A DNA stretch of 64,000 nt from Streptomyces malaysiense (GTDB lineage: Bacteria; Actinomycetota; Actinomycetes; Streptomycetales; Streptomycetaceae): positions 19,164-83,163 of the forward strand of contig NZ_LBDA02000025.1 of the NCBI RefSeq assembly GCF_000980885.2, read 5' to 3'. Made by a program: the position numbers and the translations under genes. The notes below the pieces were generated by a model. That model worked only from the letters and a program-made list of their open reading frames with translations, did no database searches and was not told the origin of the DNA. Shown piece by piece: positions 52,813 through 62,424 of this stretch (positions are counted from its first letter, which is position 1; each line of letters starts with the position of its first letter).

Positions 52813-52819
52813 GCCTGAG

Positions 52820-54007
52820 ATGTTTGACGCCGCCTCGTCCCCCGGCCAGAACCCACGGCCGCTCCCCCCGGCACAGTCGCCGGCGGACGGAGTGCCCGGA
52901 CCGCGTGCCCCGCAGCGTGCGCAGGAGGAGCAGGCGAAGGCAGGAAGATCCGGCAAAGAGCGCGACCCCTTCTTCGACAACGCCAAGTACCTGGCGATCG
53001 CGCTGGTCGCGATGGGCCACTCCTGGTCCCCGCTGAAGACGGACAACCGGGTCCTGGAGGACCTGTACAACGTCGTCTACACGTTCCACATGCCGGCGTT
53101 CATCGTCATCTCCGGCTATTTCTCCCGCAGTTTCGACATGCGCCCGGACCGGCTGAAGCGCCTGGTCACCGGCGTCCTGGTGCCCTATCTGCTGTTCCAG
53201 CTCGCCTACTCGCTGTTCAAGCGGTACGCGATGCACGCGCACGGCCCGATCAACCTCTTCTCGCCGTACTACCTGACGTGGTTCCTGCTCGCGCTGTTCG
53301 TGTGGCGGATGACCAGCCCGCTGTGGAAGCTGGTGCGCTGGCCGCTGCCGATCGCGCTCGGGCTGGCCGTGCTCGGATCGGTCAGCCCCGGGGTCGACGG
53401 CAGTGTGGACTTCGGCCGCATCCTCCAGTTCCTGCCGTGCTTCGTCCTCGGACTGCTGCTGAAGCCGGAGCACTTCGCGCTGATGCGCACACGCCGGATG
53501 CGAATCCTCTCGCTGCCGGTGTTCGCGGCCGCGCTGGCCATCGGCTGGTGGACCGCGCCGCACATGAACGACAACTGGTTCTACCGGCAGAACGCCGCAC
53601 AGGAACTGGGCGCCCCGTGGTGGATCGGGCCGCTGATGACGCTGGCCCTGTTCGGCTGCGCGGTGGTACTGACGGCAGGCTTCCTGGCCTGGGTGCCGGG
53701 CCGCCGCACCTGGTTCACCGCCCTCGGCGCGGGCACCATGTACGGCTACCTGCTGCACGGCTTCGTGATCAAGACCGTGCTCCTCCTCGGCGGCTTCGAC
53801 ATCGCCCAGCGCTACGGCAACTACGGCTCGGCCGTCGTCAGCGTCCTCGCGGTGGCCGCCATCACCCTCCTGTGCACCAAGCCGGTGCAACGGGTGTTCC
53901 GCTTCGCCATGGAGCCCAAGATGGCCTGGGCCTTCGTCCAGGACGCCACCGAACTGGCCCGCGAACGGCAGCGCGAGGAACGAGAGCCGGTGAAGGCGGG
54001 CGTTTGA
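52820..54007 (+). CDS. Acyltransferase-3 family membrane protein
   Basis: The start chosen is ATG at 52820 (MFDAASSPGQ); there is no ribosome site and a promoter -10 box lies just upstream. The 395-aa protein has a 45-residue disordered Pro/Gln-rich N-terminus, then FFDNAKYLAIALVAMGHSW, the acyltransferase-3 start with the catalytic His, and about ten membrane helices. FHMPAFIVISGYF and GTMYGYLLHGFVIK are further family motifs. These proteins move acetyl or other acyl groups onto sugars or antibiotics at the membrane. The closest style is fucose 4-O-acetylase-like. It is convergent with the type VII locus. Confidence 0.9.
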   Translation: MFDAASSPGQNPRPLPPAQSPADGVPGPRAPQRAQEEQAKAGRSGKERDPFFDNAKYLAIALVAMGHSWSPLKTDNRVLEDLYNVVYTFHMPAFIVISGYFSRSFDMRPDRLKRLVTGVLVPYLLFQLAYSLFKRYAMHAHGPINLFSPYYLTWFLLALFVWRMTSPLWKLVRWPLPIALGLAVLGSVSPGVDGSVDFGRILQFLPCFVLGLLLKPEHFALMRTRRMRILSLPVFAAALAIGWWTAPHMNDNWFYRQNAAQELGAPWWIGPLMTLALFGCAVVLTAGFLAWVPGRRTWFTALGAGTMYGYLLHGFVIKTVLLLGGFDIAQRYGNYGSAVVSVLAVAAITLLCTKPVQRVFRFAMEPKMAWAFVQDATELARERQREEREPVKAGV

Positions 54008-54036
54008 GGACGGGGAGCCGGAGCCCCCGCGCCGAC

Positions 54037-54066
54037 GAGCCACCTCAGTCGCCCTTGAGGTGGCTC
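54037..54066. terminator. Terminator made from the end of the DUF6177 gene
   Basis: GAGCCACCTCA (54037-54047) pairs perfectly with 54056-54066 around an 8-base loop. The TGA stop and last codons of the minus-strand gene are part of the stem, and the plus-strand acyltransferase ends 30 bases before it, so it can serve both. Confidence 0.75.
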
Positions 54067-55475
54067 ATCAGGCGCTCGAAGTCCGCCCACCCCGACAAGT
54101 CCGAAGGGTCGCCCGGGAACGGGTAGTACAACGCCGGACGGCGCTTCGGGCCCAGTTCGCGCGGCGGCCGGGGCAGCGGGGTGCGCCGGGCCCGGTCGCC
54201 GGGCATCTCCCGGACCTCGTCGGCGCCGAGGACGAAGGCGTACGGGACGCCGGGCCCCTCGAAGCGCGGCGGCACGGACAGATCACGGCGGGCCCGGCGG
54301 ATCTGGACCAGCATCGACTGGAGGTCGTGCCGGGTGGCGAGAGCCTCGGCCGCCCGGATCACCTCGGCCTCCGCCGGCATCTCCTCGCCGGGGCCGTAGC
54401 CGAACGCCAGCGTGACGTCCTCCTCCACACCGCCCTCGGTACGGCTGATCCGGACCGTCGCGAGGCCCGGACGCCCGGGGCCGCCGACCGCCACCAGCCA
54501 GGTCGGCCGGGGGGCGCGCTCGTACGCCACATCCGTCAACTGACGTGGTGACCAAGGAAGATTGACGGGCTCCTCGGTCCCCCAGCCGGCCGGCGGCGCA
54601 CCGGTGAGCTCACGCCACACGGCCTCCAGCGCGCCGCCGAGCACCAGCCGTTCGTCCGCGGGGTGGATCGCCCGGAAGGACACGGCCAGCTGGCGCTCGC
54701 CGTCGTCCGCGGCCGTGGCGGCGAACGCGTCCGCCATCGGGGTGCGGGGGTCCTCCGGCGTCGCCTCCGGGTCCGGGGAGGCGACCGGCGCGAACATACC
54801 GTCGCACCAGTGCAGCACGGCTCCGGACAGGCCGTCGTAGTAGCCGTCCTTCTCGTCCTGCACCACCCACCGCGAGGGCCAGCCGGGCAGGTTGTTGCGG
54901 ACCGCCGGTGACAGCCGGGTACCCGCGGGGGTGACGATCTGGAGGCCGAGTTCGGCCTCGGCGACGGCTCGGAAGGCGTCCGAGAGCCAGGCGGTCATCG
55001 GGACCACCGGACGGTCCTGGATCACCACGGCGACCTTGTCCGTGAGCACGTCCACGGCGGGCTGCGCCGCGGCCGGGGCCGGCACCGCGCGGATCCCGTC
55101 GGTCCTGACCACCGCCAGCGAGCGCGCCGCCTCGCGCGGCCAGGCGGTGCCGCCGACCAGGGTGGCGACACGGGCCGCGAAGGTCCCGGCCAGCTCCTCG
55201 GCCTGCCTGACGCCGGTGGTGGCGCGGGCCTCGGTCCACCAGTACGGCACCTCCGGCTCGCTCGCCCCGAGCAGCCGCTGTGCCTCTCCCCTGATCTGTA
55301 CCAGAAGGGGTGCCTCGACGGAGACCAGGGGGCGGCCCTGCTCGTCGCAGAGCTGCACCACCGCGCCGTCCCCCTCGGCGCCCGCCAGCACGTCCGGGCC
55401 GCCGGCGAGCAGCGCCGCGAGCACGCTGAGCGGGTCGGGCATCTTCCTGGTGAGAGCGACGATGTCCTTCGTCAT
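54045..55475 (-). CDS. DUF6177-type protein of the type VII secretion locus
   Basis: The 476-aa protein starts MTKDIVALTRKMPD. No membrane helix, signal peptide or catalytic motif is visible. An N-terminal part resembles a distant NTPase-like or scaffold fold (DVLTDKVAVVIQDRPVVPMTAWLSDAF), and the C-terminal part has strand-rich segments (LATVRISRTEGGVEEDVTLAFGYGPGEE) and ends with a Pro/Arg-rich tail. Proteins of this size next to eccC in Streptomyces are annotated DUF6177. It is the last gene of the minus-strand type VII run, 24 bases after eccC, which suggests a secretion-related role. Function is unknown. Confidence 0.7.
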   Translation of the reverse strand: MTKDIVALTRKMPDPLSVLAALLAGGPDVLAGAEGDGAVVQLCDEQGRPLVSVEAPLLVQIRGEAQRLLGASEPEVPYWWTEARATTGVRQAEELAGTFAARVATLVGGTAWPREAARSLAVVRTDGIRAVPAPAAAQPAVDVLTDKVAVVIQDRPVVPMTAWLSDAFRAVAEAELGLQIVTPAGTRLSPAVRNNLPGWPSRWVVQDEKDGYYDGLSGAVLHWCDGMFAPVASPDPEATPEDPRTPMADAFAATAADDGERQLAVSFRAIHPADERLVLGGALEAVWRELTGAPPAGWGTEEPVNLPWSPRQLTDVAYERAPRPTWLVAVGGPGRPGLATVRISRTEGGVEEDVTLAFGYGPGEEMPAEAEVIRAAEALATRHDLQSMLVQIRRARRDLSVPPRFEGPGVPYAFVLGADEVREMPGDRARRTPLPRPPRELGPKRRPALYYPFPGDPSDLSGWADFERLMSHLKGD

Positions 55476-55499
55476 GGGTCTTTCCGTCCCCTGCCTGGT

Positions 55500-58400
55500 C
55501 TACCTGTTGCCCGCGTACACGGTCTGGATCAGCCGGTTCGGTTCGCCCCTGCGGACCAGGACGCCGCGACCGGGCGGCTGCTGTCCGGCGTACACCCCGG
55601 GGAAGAGCTGGCCCTCGCTGCGGTCGCCCGCCATCACCAGCGCCGAGGCGCCAGACTCGCGCAGGCTCTGCACCAGCGGCTCGTACAGGCCGCGGGAGGC
55701 GCCGGCGACCCGGCGGGTGAGGACGAAGTGCAGGCCGATGTCCTGAGCCGAGGCGATGTACGGCAGGAAGGGCGCGAGCGGCTGCTGTCCGGCGGTGGTG
55801 AGGACGTCGTAGTCGTCGACCAGCATCACGATCCGCGGGCCCGACCCCCAATTGCCCGGTTCCAGGTCCTCGCCGCCCTCGCCCTCGTCGGGCATCCGCT
55901 TCTCCAGTTCGGTGGCGATGCCCGCGGACAGGGCCGAGCACAGCTTGGCGTTGTAGGCGTAGCCGCCCCGGTACTCCTCGGGGACGGCGCCGCGCAGCCC
56001 GCGTCGCGGGTCCATCACGCCGAAGACCAGTTCGTCCTCGCTGTAGCGTTCGATCAGGGCGTCCGCGACGACCTTGAGCAGGTTGGTCTTGCCGCACTCG
56101 CTGTCACCCATGATCAGCAGGTGCTGGTCGTGCCGGAACAGGTCGACCAGAACCGGTGCCAGCTGGGTCTGGTCCAGGCCGATCGGCACTCGGCGCGGTT
56201 CGGCGGCCGGGCCCGGCAGCAGGTGCGGCTCCAGGAGGTGCGGCAGCACTCTGACCGGCTGGGCGGTCTCCCCGGTCCAGGTGGCGCGGATCGTACGGGC
56301 CGTGCGCTCCAGGACCGCGCCGAGGTCCGCCGTGTCGGCGACGCCGTCCGTGCGGGGCAGGGCGACCTGGGCGAAGAGCTTGCCGTCGGTGAGGACGCGG
56401 CCCTTCTCCTCGGGCGAGAGGGTCTGGGCGAGCTTGCGCTCGATGCTGGACTCGCCGGGGTCGTTCAGCCGCAGTTCCACCCGGGTGCCGAACTGGGATT
56501 GGGCGGCGATGCGCACGTCGTTCCAGCGGAGCATGGCGGCGACCACGTGGATACCGTAGCCGCTGCCGCGCCTGAGGATGTCGCCGACCGCGTCGTCGAG
56601 TTCCTCGAAGTCGTCGCGCAGGGCGCCGAAGCCGTCGATGAGCAGCACGATCTCCGTGGAGGCCAGCTCGGGGACGCGCCCCGCGGCGCGCAGGGTCCGC
56701 AGCTGTTCCAGGGAGTCCACGTCGTGCAGGCGGAACAGTTCCTCGCGCTGGTCCAGCATGCCGCGCACGGAGTCGATGGTGCGGGCGCACCGCTCACGGT
56801 CCGCCCGGCCGGCCACCCCGCCCACGTGCGGCAGCACGGACAACGCCTGGAGGCCGCCGCCGACCAGGTCGAGGCCGTAGACGCCGACCTCCTGCGGGGT
56901 GTGGGTGAGCGCCAGGGACAGGGCCAGGGTGCGCAGCAGGGTGGTCTTGCCGGACTGGGGGCCGCCGATGACCGCCGCGTGACCGCCCGCCATCGTGAGG
57001 TCGAGGTACCACTGGCCCTGCCACTGCCGGGTCGGGTCGTCCAAGATGCCCAGCGGCACCTGGAGGGGGCCCCGGCGCCGGGACAGCCGCATGCCGCGGG
57101 GGCCCACCTCGACGGGGCCGGCGACCTGGTCGAGGGCGACGGCGTCGGGCAGCGGGGGCAGCCAGATCTGACGCACCGAACCGGCGCCGGAGTCCTCGAT
57201 CTGCCGGACCATGACGCCCATCTCGGTCGGCCCGGTCTCCCGGCGCCGCATCTGCGGCTCCCCGGCCCCGGTGTCCTCGTCCTGGCCCAGGGTGTTGTAC
57301 GCCGGGTACTCCAGGGCGAGCGGCCCGGTGTCCTCGGTCTCCCGCTGGACGGGGCCGCGGTAGCCGCCGGAGACATAGCCCGCCTTGAACCGCTCGTAGT
57401 GGCTGGTGTCGACCTTGAGGTAGCCGAAGCCGGGCAGCGGCGGCAGGTGGAAGGCGTCCGTGGTGTCGAGGACCGTGCGGGACTCGTCGGCCGAGAAGGT
57501 GCGCAGGCCGAGCCGGTACGACAGGTAGGTGTCCAGACCCTTGAGCTTGCCGCCCTCGATGCGCTGGCTGGACAGCAGCAGGTGGACGCCGATGGAGCGG
57601 CCGATGCGGCCGATGGACAGGAACAGGTCGATGAAGTCCGGTTTGGCGGTGAGCAGTTCGCCGAACTCGTCGATCACGACGAACAGGTGGGGCAGCGGTT
57701 CGAGATCGGGGCGCCGCTCGGCACGCAGGGCGGCGTAGTGGCCGATGTCGGCGACGTTGCCAGCCTCCTTGAGCACCTGCTGGCGCCGCTTGACCTCGCC
57801 GGCGAGCGAGGCGTGGACGCGTTCGACCAGACCGGCCTGGTTCTCCAGGTTGGTGATCACGCCGGCCACGTGCGGCAGATCCGCGAAGGGGGCGAAGGTG
57901 GCGCCGCCCTTGTAGTCGACGAGGACCAGCGCGAGATCCTCCGGCGGGTGGGTGGCGACCAGCGCGAGGATGAGGGTGCGCAGCAGCTCGGACTTGCCGG
58001 AGCCGGTGGCGCCGACGCACAGGCCGTGCGGGCCCATGCCCAGCTCGGAGGACTCCTTGAGATCGAGGAGCACGGGTTCGTGGCTGTCGCCGACGCCGAC
58101 CGGGACGCGCAGGAAGGCGCGTTCGCCGCGCGGCGCCCAGAGCCGGTCCAGGTCGAGCCGGGCGACGTCGTCGATGCCGAGCAGTTCCGCGAAGTCGACC
58201 GGGCCGGTCAGCGGGGCGTCGACCAGGGACTCCGCAGACAGCCGCAGCGGGGCGAGCATCCGGGCCAGGCCCTCGGCGAGCGCGGTGCCGGCCTCGTCGA
58301 CCGTGCCGTCGGCGCTGACCGGCTCGTCCCCGCGTAGGTCCTCGATGAGGATCCGGGCGCCGTCTACGGTGATCCGCACCCCGACGCTGCCGGGCTCCTG

Positions 58401-59477
58401 CACCCGCTCGTCGAGCAGGTGCAGCACGGTGACCCCCATCTCCCGCAGACCCACCGCGTCGTCGGGTCGCGGCAGGTCGACGGCGTCCTCGCCGTGCGCG
58501 TCGGCGACGACGAGGAGCCGGGAGGTCATGGCGAGGGCGTCCTTGCCGGACAGCCCGCGGCGCACCTCGGCCGCGTAGGAGGCGCGGCGGCGCAGCTCAC
58601 CGCCGATCTGCCGGGCGAGCTGGGGCAGTGAGGGGGCGATCCGGCGGGCGGCGACCGGGCCGTCGAACTGCTCGGTGTCCAGCAGGTGCGGCAGCCACTT
58701 GGCCCACTCCCAGTCGGCCAGCCGGTCGCCGGGGGCCGCGACGGCCAGGGCCACGTCGTCCGGCGCGTGGGCGGCGGCGGTCTGGAGGAACAGCGCGCGC
58801 ACGACGCGCAGGGTGTCCTCACGCGGGCCGATGACGCTGACGTTGCCGACCCGGTCGAGCGGGGCGGTGAGCGGCAGCTCGGATCCGGTGCCGAAGCGGG
58901 AGATCAGCGCTGAGGCCTCGTTGAGCATGAACTGGTCGGGCGGGGTGAGCACGGAGGAACCCTGCTGGGCGATCTTCAGATCGCGCACCGGCATCCGGCC
59001 GGTGCCGACCCGCACATGCAGGAAGTCCGCGTCCGTCCGGCGCCGTTCCCACAGGCGTGCGGGGTCGCGCATGATGTCGTGGAGCGCGTCCGGCGGCGGG
59101 TCGAGCACCTGGGCGCTCGCGCGTCGTTCGCGTTCCTCCTCCGCGAGCTGTTCGCGCAGTTCCTCCAGGTAGGCGAGGTAGGCCTCGCGCTGGGTGCGGC
59201 GGGTGCGCTGGGCCTTGCCGCGCTGGGAGAAGGCCAGGGCGAGGGAGCCGGTCAGGGTGACGACGAGGATGATCGCGCCCAGCCCGGCGAACTGGCTGTT
59301 GCGCACGACGGTCATCATCACGACGGACGACATGACGCCGGCGATGGGCAGCAGCGAGTGCAGCATCGAACCGGCCCTGCCCTCGGGCAGGTTGGGCGGT
59401 GCCTCTATGGTGCGCGGCTCGGGCTCGGCCGGCGGCCGGGTGGTGCGCGCCGGGCGGTGGATCAGTCGGGTGCTCAT
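55500..59477 (-). CDS. eccC: Type VII secretion ATPase EccC (three FtsK/SpoIIIE domains in one chain)
   Basis: The 1325-aa protein starts MSTRLIHRPA. Two membrane helices lie at about 38-58 and 64-83. Three ATPase domains follow, with Walker A GATGSGKS (about 489), GGPQSGKT (about 838) and GDSECGKT (about 1124). Walker B is complete only in the first (VVIDEFG); the others read LLIDGFG and MLVDDYD, lacking the catalytic Glu, as in other EccC proteins whose later domains regulate rather than drive. It is the motor of the Esx-type machine in the membrane and recognises secreted WXG100 proteins. EccCa and EccCb are fused, as usual in Streptomyces. Confidence 0.95.
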   Translation of the reverse strand: MSTRLIHRPARTTRPPAEPEPRTIEAPPNLPEGRAGSMLHSLLPIAGVMSSVVMMTVVRNSQFAGLGAIILVVTLTGSLALAFSQRGKAQRTRRTQREAYLAYLEELREQLAEEERERRASAQVLDPPPDALHDIMRDPARLWERRRTDADFLHVRVGTGRMPVRDLKIAQQGSSVLTPPDQFMLNEASALISRFGTGSELPLTAPLDRVGNVSVIGPREDTLRVVRALFLQTAAAHAPDDVALAVAAPGDRLADWEWAKWLPHLLDTEQFDGPVAARRIAPSLPQLARQIGGELRRRASYAAEVRRGLSGKDALAMTSRLLVVADAHGEDAVDLPRPDDAVGLREMGVTVLHLLDERVQEPGSVGVRITVDGARILIEDLRGDEPVSADGTVDEAGTALAEGLARMLAPLRLSAESLVDAPLTGPVDFAELLGIDDVARLDLDRLWAPRGERAFLRVPVGVGDSHEPVLLDLKESSELGMGPHGLCVGATGSGKSELLRTLILALVATHPPEDLALVLVDYKGGATFAPFADLPHVAGVITNLENQAGLVERVHASLAGEVKRRQQVLKEAGNVADIGHYAALRAERRPDLEPLPHLFVVIDEFGELLTAKPDFIDLFLSIGRIGRSIGVHLLLSSQRIEGGKLKGLDTYLSYRLGLRTFSADESRTVLDTTDAFHLPPLPGFGYLKVDTSHYERFKAGYVSGGYRGPVQRETEDTGPLALEYPAYNTLGQDEDTGAGEPQMRRRETGPTEMGVMVRQIEDSGAGSVRQIWLPPLPDAVALDQVAGPVEVGPRGMRLSRRRGPLQVPLGILDDPTRQWQGQWYLDLTMAGGHAAVIGGPQSGKTTLLRTLALSLALTHTPQEVGVYGLDLVGGGLQALSVLPHVGGVAGRADRERCARTIDSVRGMLDQREELFRLHDVDSLEQLRTLRAAGRVPELASTEIVLLIDGFGALRDDFEELDDAVGDILRRGSGYGIHVVAAMLRWNDVRIAAQSQFGTRVELRLNDPGESSIERKLAQTLSPEEKGRVLTDGKLFAQVALPRTDGVADTADLGAVLERTARTIRATWTGETAQPVRVLPHLLEPHLLPGPAAEPRRVPIGLDQTQLAPVLVDLFRHDQHLLIMGDSECGKTNLLKVVADALIERYSEDELVFGVMDPRRGLRGAVPEEYRGGYAYNAKLCSALSAGIATELEKRMPDEGEGGEDLEPGNWGSGPRIVMLVDDYDVLTTAGQQPLAPFLPYIASAQDIGLHFVLTRRVAGASRGLYEPLVQSLRESGASALVMAGDRSEGQLFPGVYAGQQPPGRGVLVRRGEPNRLIQTVYAGNR

Positions 59478-59525
59478 CTTCGTTGCCTCGTCCCCGAGTT
59501 CCTGGTGTCCCTTCCGGTCGGACGG

Positions 59526-60698
59526 TCAGCGCTGCTTCTGGGCGAGCTGGAAGACCTCGGCGGCCAGGCGGGGGACAGCGTCCCGGGTGGCTCGGGCGAG
59601 GAGTTCGGTGCGGATGGTGCCACCGGCCGCGAGGTGGCGGTCGTAGGGCAGGACCGCGACGGTGACTCCGGCCACGGCCAGTTCCCCGGTGGCCCTGCCC
59701 AGGTCGAGGCCGGGGTGCGGGGCGACCTCGGTGAGGACGACGACGGTGGAGGCCAGCACGTGCCGGGGCAGGTTGCGCATCCACTCCAGGACGGCACGGG
59801 TGCTGGCGATGCCCTCCAGGGTCGCGGGCGCGGTGAGTACCCGGGCCTGCGCCGCGGACAGCGCGGTGCGGGCGACCTCGGCGGGCAGGGTCTCGCAGTC
59901 GACGACGGTCACCCCGAAGTAGCGGCGCAGCGACACCATGACCCGCTCGTAGGCCTTGGTGTCGAGCATCGCGCCGACCTGGCCCTGGCTGCCGGGCAGC
60001 AGCCAGGCGTTGCCGGGGAGCCGGACCAGGTATCCGGTGACATCGAGCAGCGACATCTGCGGTTCCACCAGGGCGGCGAGGTCGCCGGTGGTCCAGCGCA
60101 GCGACTCCGCGCCGAGCCGCAGCGGCAGCGAGCCGAGCGCCGGGTCGGCCTCGACGACGAGCACCGGATCCTGGCGGTAGTGGGCGTAGGCGGCGCCCAG
60201 CAGGGCGGTGACGGTCGTCTTGCCGCAGCCGCCGCGGATGGACGTCACCGCGATCTGGCGGCCGGTGGTGACGGCCTGCTGGAGCACCTCGGCGGTCGCG
60301 GCGGCGCCGGCGACCTCTCGGGCCGCGGAGGAGGAGACGGTGTGGCGTACGGCGCGCAGGGCACGCGCGGCGAACGTCTCGCCCCGGCGCGGCTTGAGCT
60401 CGGCGGAGGCGAGCCGTTTGTCGAGCACCGGCCGGGACTCGGGGGTGGCGCGCCGCGTGGCACCGGTCTGCCGCTGTTGCCCGGCGTGCGGCTGCTGCCG
60501 GTGGTGCGCCGGTGCGTCGGTGTACGGCTGCTGCCGCGGGGGGCCGTACGCCGGTCCCTGCGCGGGCCCGGCCTGCTGCCCTGGTGCGGCGGCCTCCTGT
60601 CGCGGCTGCTCCGGTACGGGCTGCTGCGGCGTGCCGCCCCTCAGCTCCCGCAACACGTCGCCCTGCCAGTTGTCCCCGTTCGGCATGTCGCCCTTCAT
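59526..60698 (-). CDS. MinD/ParA-like ATPase of the type VII locus
   Basis: The 390-aa protein starts MKGDMPNGDN; the second Met (60686) has AAGGG close upstream and may be used instead. Residues 15-130 are a Pro/Gln-rich linker. The ATPase domain begins with a deviant Walker A, IRGGCGKTTVTALLG, typical of MinD/ParA, and has VVEADPALGSLPLRLG and VVDCETLPAEVARTAL. It lies between eccD and eccC with 13 and 48 bases to its neighbours. Comparable ATPases sit in many ESX loci (EspI-like) and are thought to regulate secretion or localise the complex. Confidence 0.88.
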   Translation of the reverse strand: MKGDMPNGDNWQGDVLRELRGGTPQQPVPEQPRQEAAAPGQQAGPAQGPAYGPPRQQPYTDAPAHHRQQPHAGQQRQTGATRRATPESRPVLDKRLASAELKPRRGETFAARALRAVRHTVSSSAAREVAGAAATAEVLQQAVTTGRQIAVTSIRGGCGKTTVTALLGAAYAHYRQDPVLVVEADPALGSLPLRLGAESLRWTTGDLAALVEPQMSLLDVTGYLVRLPGNAWLLPGSQGQVGAMLDTKAYERVMVSLRRYFGVTVVDCETLPAEVARTALSAAQARVLTAPATLEGIASTRAVLEWMRNLPRHVLASTVVVLTEVAPHPGLDLGRATGELAVAGVTVAVLPYDRHLAAGGTIRTELLARATRDAVPRLAAEVFQLAQKQR

Positions 60699-60711
60699 TC
60701 CCGCGCCGGCC

Positions 60712-62067
60712 TCAGAACTTGTCGAGCAGTTGCCCGTATATGCCGAACACCCCGACGGCGAGCGGGAAGAGCCCGATCAGGCCGACGGACTCGATCAGAT
60801 CGCCGACCCGCCGCAGCCGCACCCGCACATGCTCGGCCGGCTGGGCCACGAGGGCCAGCAGCGGGAGCGCGCCGGCGGCGCACAGCAGCACCAGCGGGCC
60901 GGCGCCGCCCGCGTGGTCCATCCATTCCACGGCGAGCCGTACGACGAGCAGCGCGGCCGCGCCGAACAGCGCCACGACCTCGGCGACCAGGGGGAAGGCC
61001 CGTGCCCGGGACAGCAGCACGACGGCGGTGAGCGAGGTGAGGGTGATCGTCCACACCGTCGGCCGCCCGGCCGAGGTCAGCAGCCAGCCTCCGGCGGCGG
61101 CCGAGGCGACGGTCGCGATGGTGGCCAGCGCGAGCCCGCGGTGGGTCGCGGCGAGCGCGTTGGCGACCTGGTGGCGGCTGACCGACGCGCCCGCGGAACG
61201 CCGGTCGTCGAGTCCGGTCAGGCCGGAGGCCGTCAGCGCGAGCCGGGGCAGCAGTCCGAGCAGTACGACGGAGAACACGGCCATCACCGCACCGAGCCTC
61301 TCCGGCCGGTCCTGCACGGCAGCGACCGCTTCCCACACCAGGGTGATACCGGTCCCGGCACCCGCCCCGATGAGCGCGCCGCGGCCGAACAGGGAGGAGC
61401 GGGCGAGCAGCACGAGGGTGAGCACCAGCGCGGCGGCGACGCCGGCCAGCCGGGCCGGTCCGGACCAGCCGTGGGCGTCGGCGGCGGTCCAGGCGGCGAG
61501 CACACCCAGTCCCCCGGCGGCGAACAGCAGTGCCGTGGCCAGCCCCTGGTTGCCCTCGCCGATCCGCGCGACGAGCGCGCCGGTCGCGAGGAACACGACG
61601 GTCACCACCGCGAGTACGACGGCGACGGACTCCAGCGCGAACTCGTGCCGGGCCAGCAGGGCCGCGGCCACGGCGAACAGGACGGTGGCCACCCCGGCAC
61701 TGGCCCGGCGGGCGGCGGGCCGCCAGCGCCAGGCGCGCAGGTCGGGGTCGTCGGCGACCTGCTCTGTGACGTCGTGCACGACGGGCGCGGGCGGCGCGGC
61801 ATGGGCGCGCACCAGCCGGAGCACGGCGCCGTCGGGCACCTCGGCCGACGACAACGTGGCCTCGTGCGGCAGCACCGAGCCGTCGGAGGTCACCAGTTGC
61901 CGGGTCATGGGTCGCGTGGCGGCCCGGTCGTCGAGCAACTGGAGTATGTCGGGCAGGAGTTGGCCGATCGGGGTGTCCGACGGCAGCACGATGTCGGCAC
62001 GTCGACGCTCACCGACCAGTGTGACCCGGCTCAGTTTTACTCGGGACGTCGTCGCTGCGCTCACCAC
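60712..62067 (-). CDS. eccD: Type VII secretion channel protein EccD
   Basis: The 451-aa protein starts MVSAATTSRVKLSRVTL. Residues 10-90 form a ubiquitin-like YukD domain (RRADIVLPSDTPIGQLLPDIL, DGAVLRLVRA). After a linker there are about eleven membrane helices, for example ASAGVATVLFAVAAALLA, SVAVVLAVVTVVFLATGAL, and GLIGLFPLAVGVFGIYG near the end. EccD lines the pore of the type VII complex. It is 13 bases from the MinD-like gene and 13 bases after the small poly-Q protein gene. Confidence 0.93.
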   Translation of the reverse strand: MVSAATTSRVKLSRVTLVGERRRADIVLPSDTPIGQLLPDILQLLDDRAATRPMTRQLVTSDGSVLPHEATLSSAEVPDGAVLRLVRAHAAPPAPVVHDVTEQVADDPDLRAWRWRPAARRASAGVATVLFAVAAALLARHEFALESVAVVLAVVTVVFLATGALVARIGEGNQGLATALLFAAGGLGVLAAWTAADAHGWSGPARLAGVAAALVLTLVLLARSSLFGRGALIGAGAGTGITLVWEAVAAVQDRPERLGAVMAVFSVVLLGLLPRLALTASGLTGLDDRRSAGASVSRHQVANALAATHRGLALATIATVASAAAGGWLLTSAGRPTVWTITLTSLTAVVLLSRARAFPLVAEVVALFGAAALLVVRLAVEWMDHAGGAGPLVLLCAAGALPLLALVAQPAEHVRVRLRRVGDLIESVGLIGLFPLAVGVFGIYGQLLDKF

Positions 62068-62080
62068 TCACCGGAACCTA

Positions 62081-62374
62081 TCATCGCGAAGTCGGGGCCG
62101 AGGATGCCGAGGACGGTGGTGCGGAGGGGGCGCCGTACTGCTGCTGTTGCTGCTGTTGCTGTTGTTTCTGCTTGGCGAGGGTGGCCTGGAGGAAGGACCA
62201 TCCGACGCAGCCGGCGCACAGTACGGCCGCGATGGCGATGCCCGCGAACACCTTGCCGAGCCGTTCGTCCGCCGAGCGCCGGGCGCGCTGCGCGCCGAAC
62301 AGCAGGGCGTCGCGCATCCGGCGCCGGCGTACCGCCACCGACTCCAGCAGTTGACTGTCGTAGTCCCGTGCCAT
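62081..62374 (-). CDS. Small single-pass membrane protein with poly-glutamine run
   Basis: The start chosen is ATG at 62374 (MARDYDSQLL); the open frame upstream overlaps the HD gene. The 97-aa protein has a basic N-terminal part (VAVRRRRMRDALLFGAQRARRS), one membrane helix (VFAGIAIAAVLCAGCVGWSFL), and a tail with KQKQQQQQQQQQYG encoded by CAG/CAA triplets, then Ser/Pro. Similar small proteins accompany eccD in Streptomyces type VII loci. Function is unknown. The triplet run may vary in length between strains. Confidence 0.75.
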   Translation of the reverse strand: MARDYDSQLLESVAVRRRRMRDALLFGAQRARRSADERLGKVFAGIAIAAVLCAGCVGWSFLQATLAKQKQQQQQQQQQYGAPSAPPSSASSAPTSR

Positions 62375-62424
62375 CGAGTTGGCCCCCGTGCCCGTGTTCT
62401 CTGTGGTCGGTCGTCGGTCGGCGG

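Larger units (their letters stand above)
52360..52819. other. 460-base gap with AT-rich patches and small palindromes
   Basis: No gene is supported. Between 52500 and 52620 the sequence is unusually AT-rich for this chromosome, with AATTCGAATT at 52591-52600 and near copies of AATTC. A 15-base palindrome lies at 52645-52659. The right end holds the acyltransferase promoter. The low GC may mark regulatory DNA or an old insertion scar. Confidence 0.55.
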
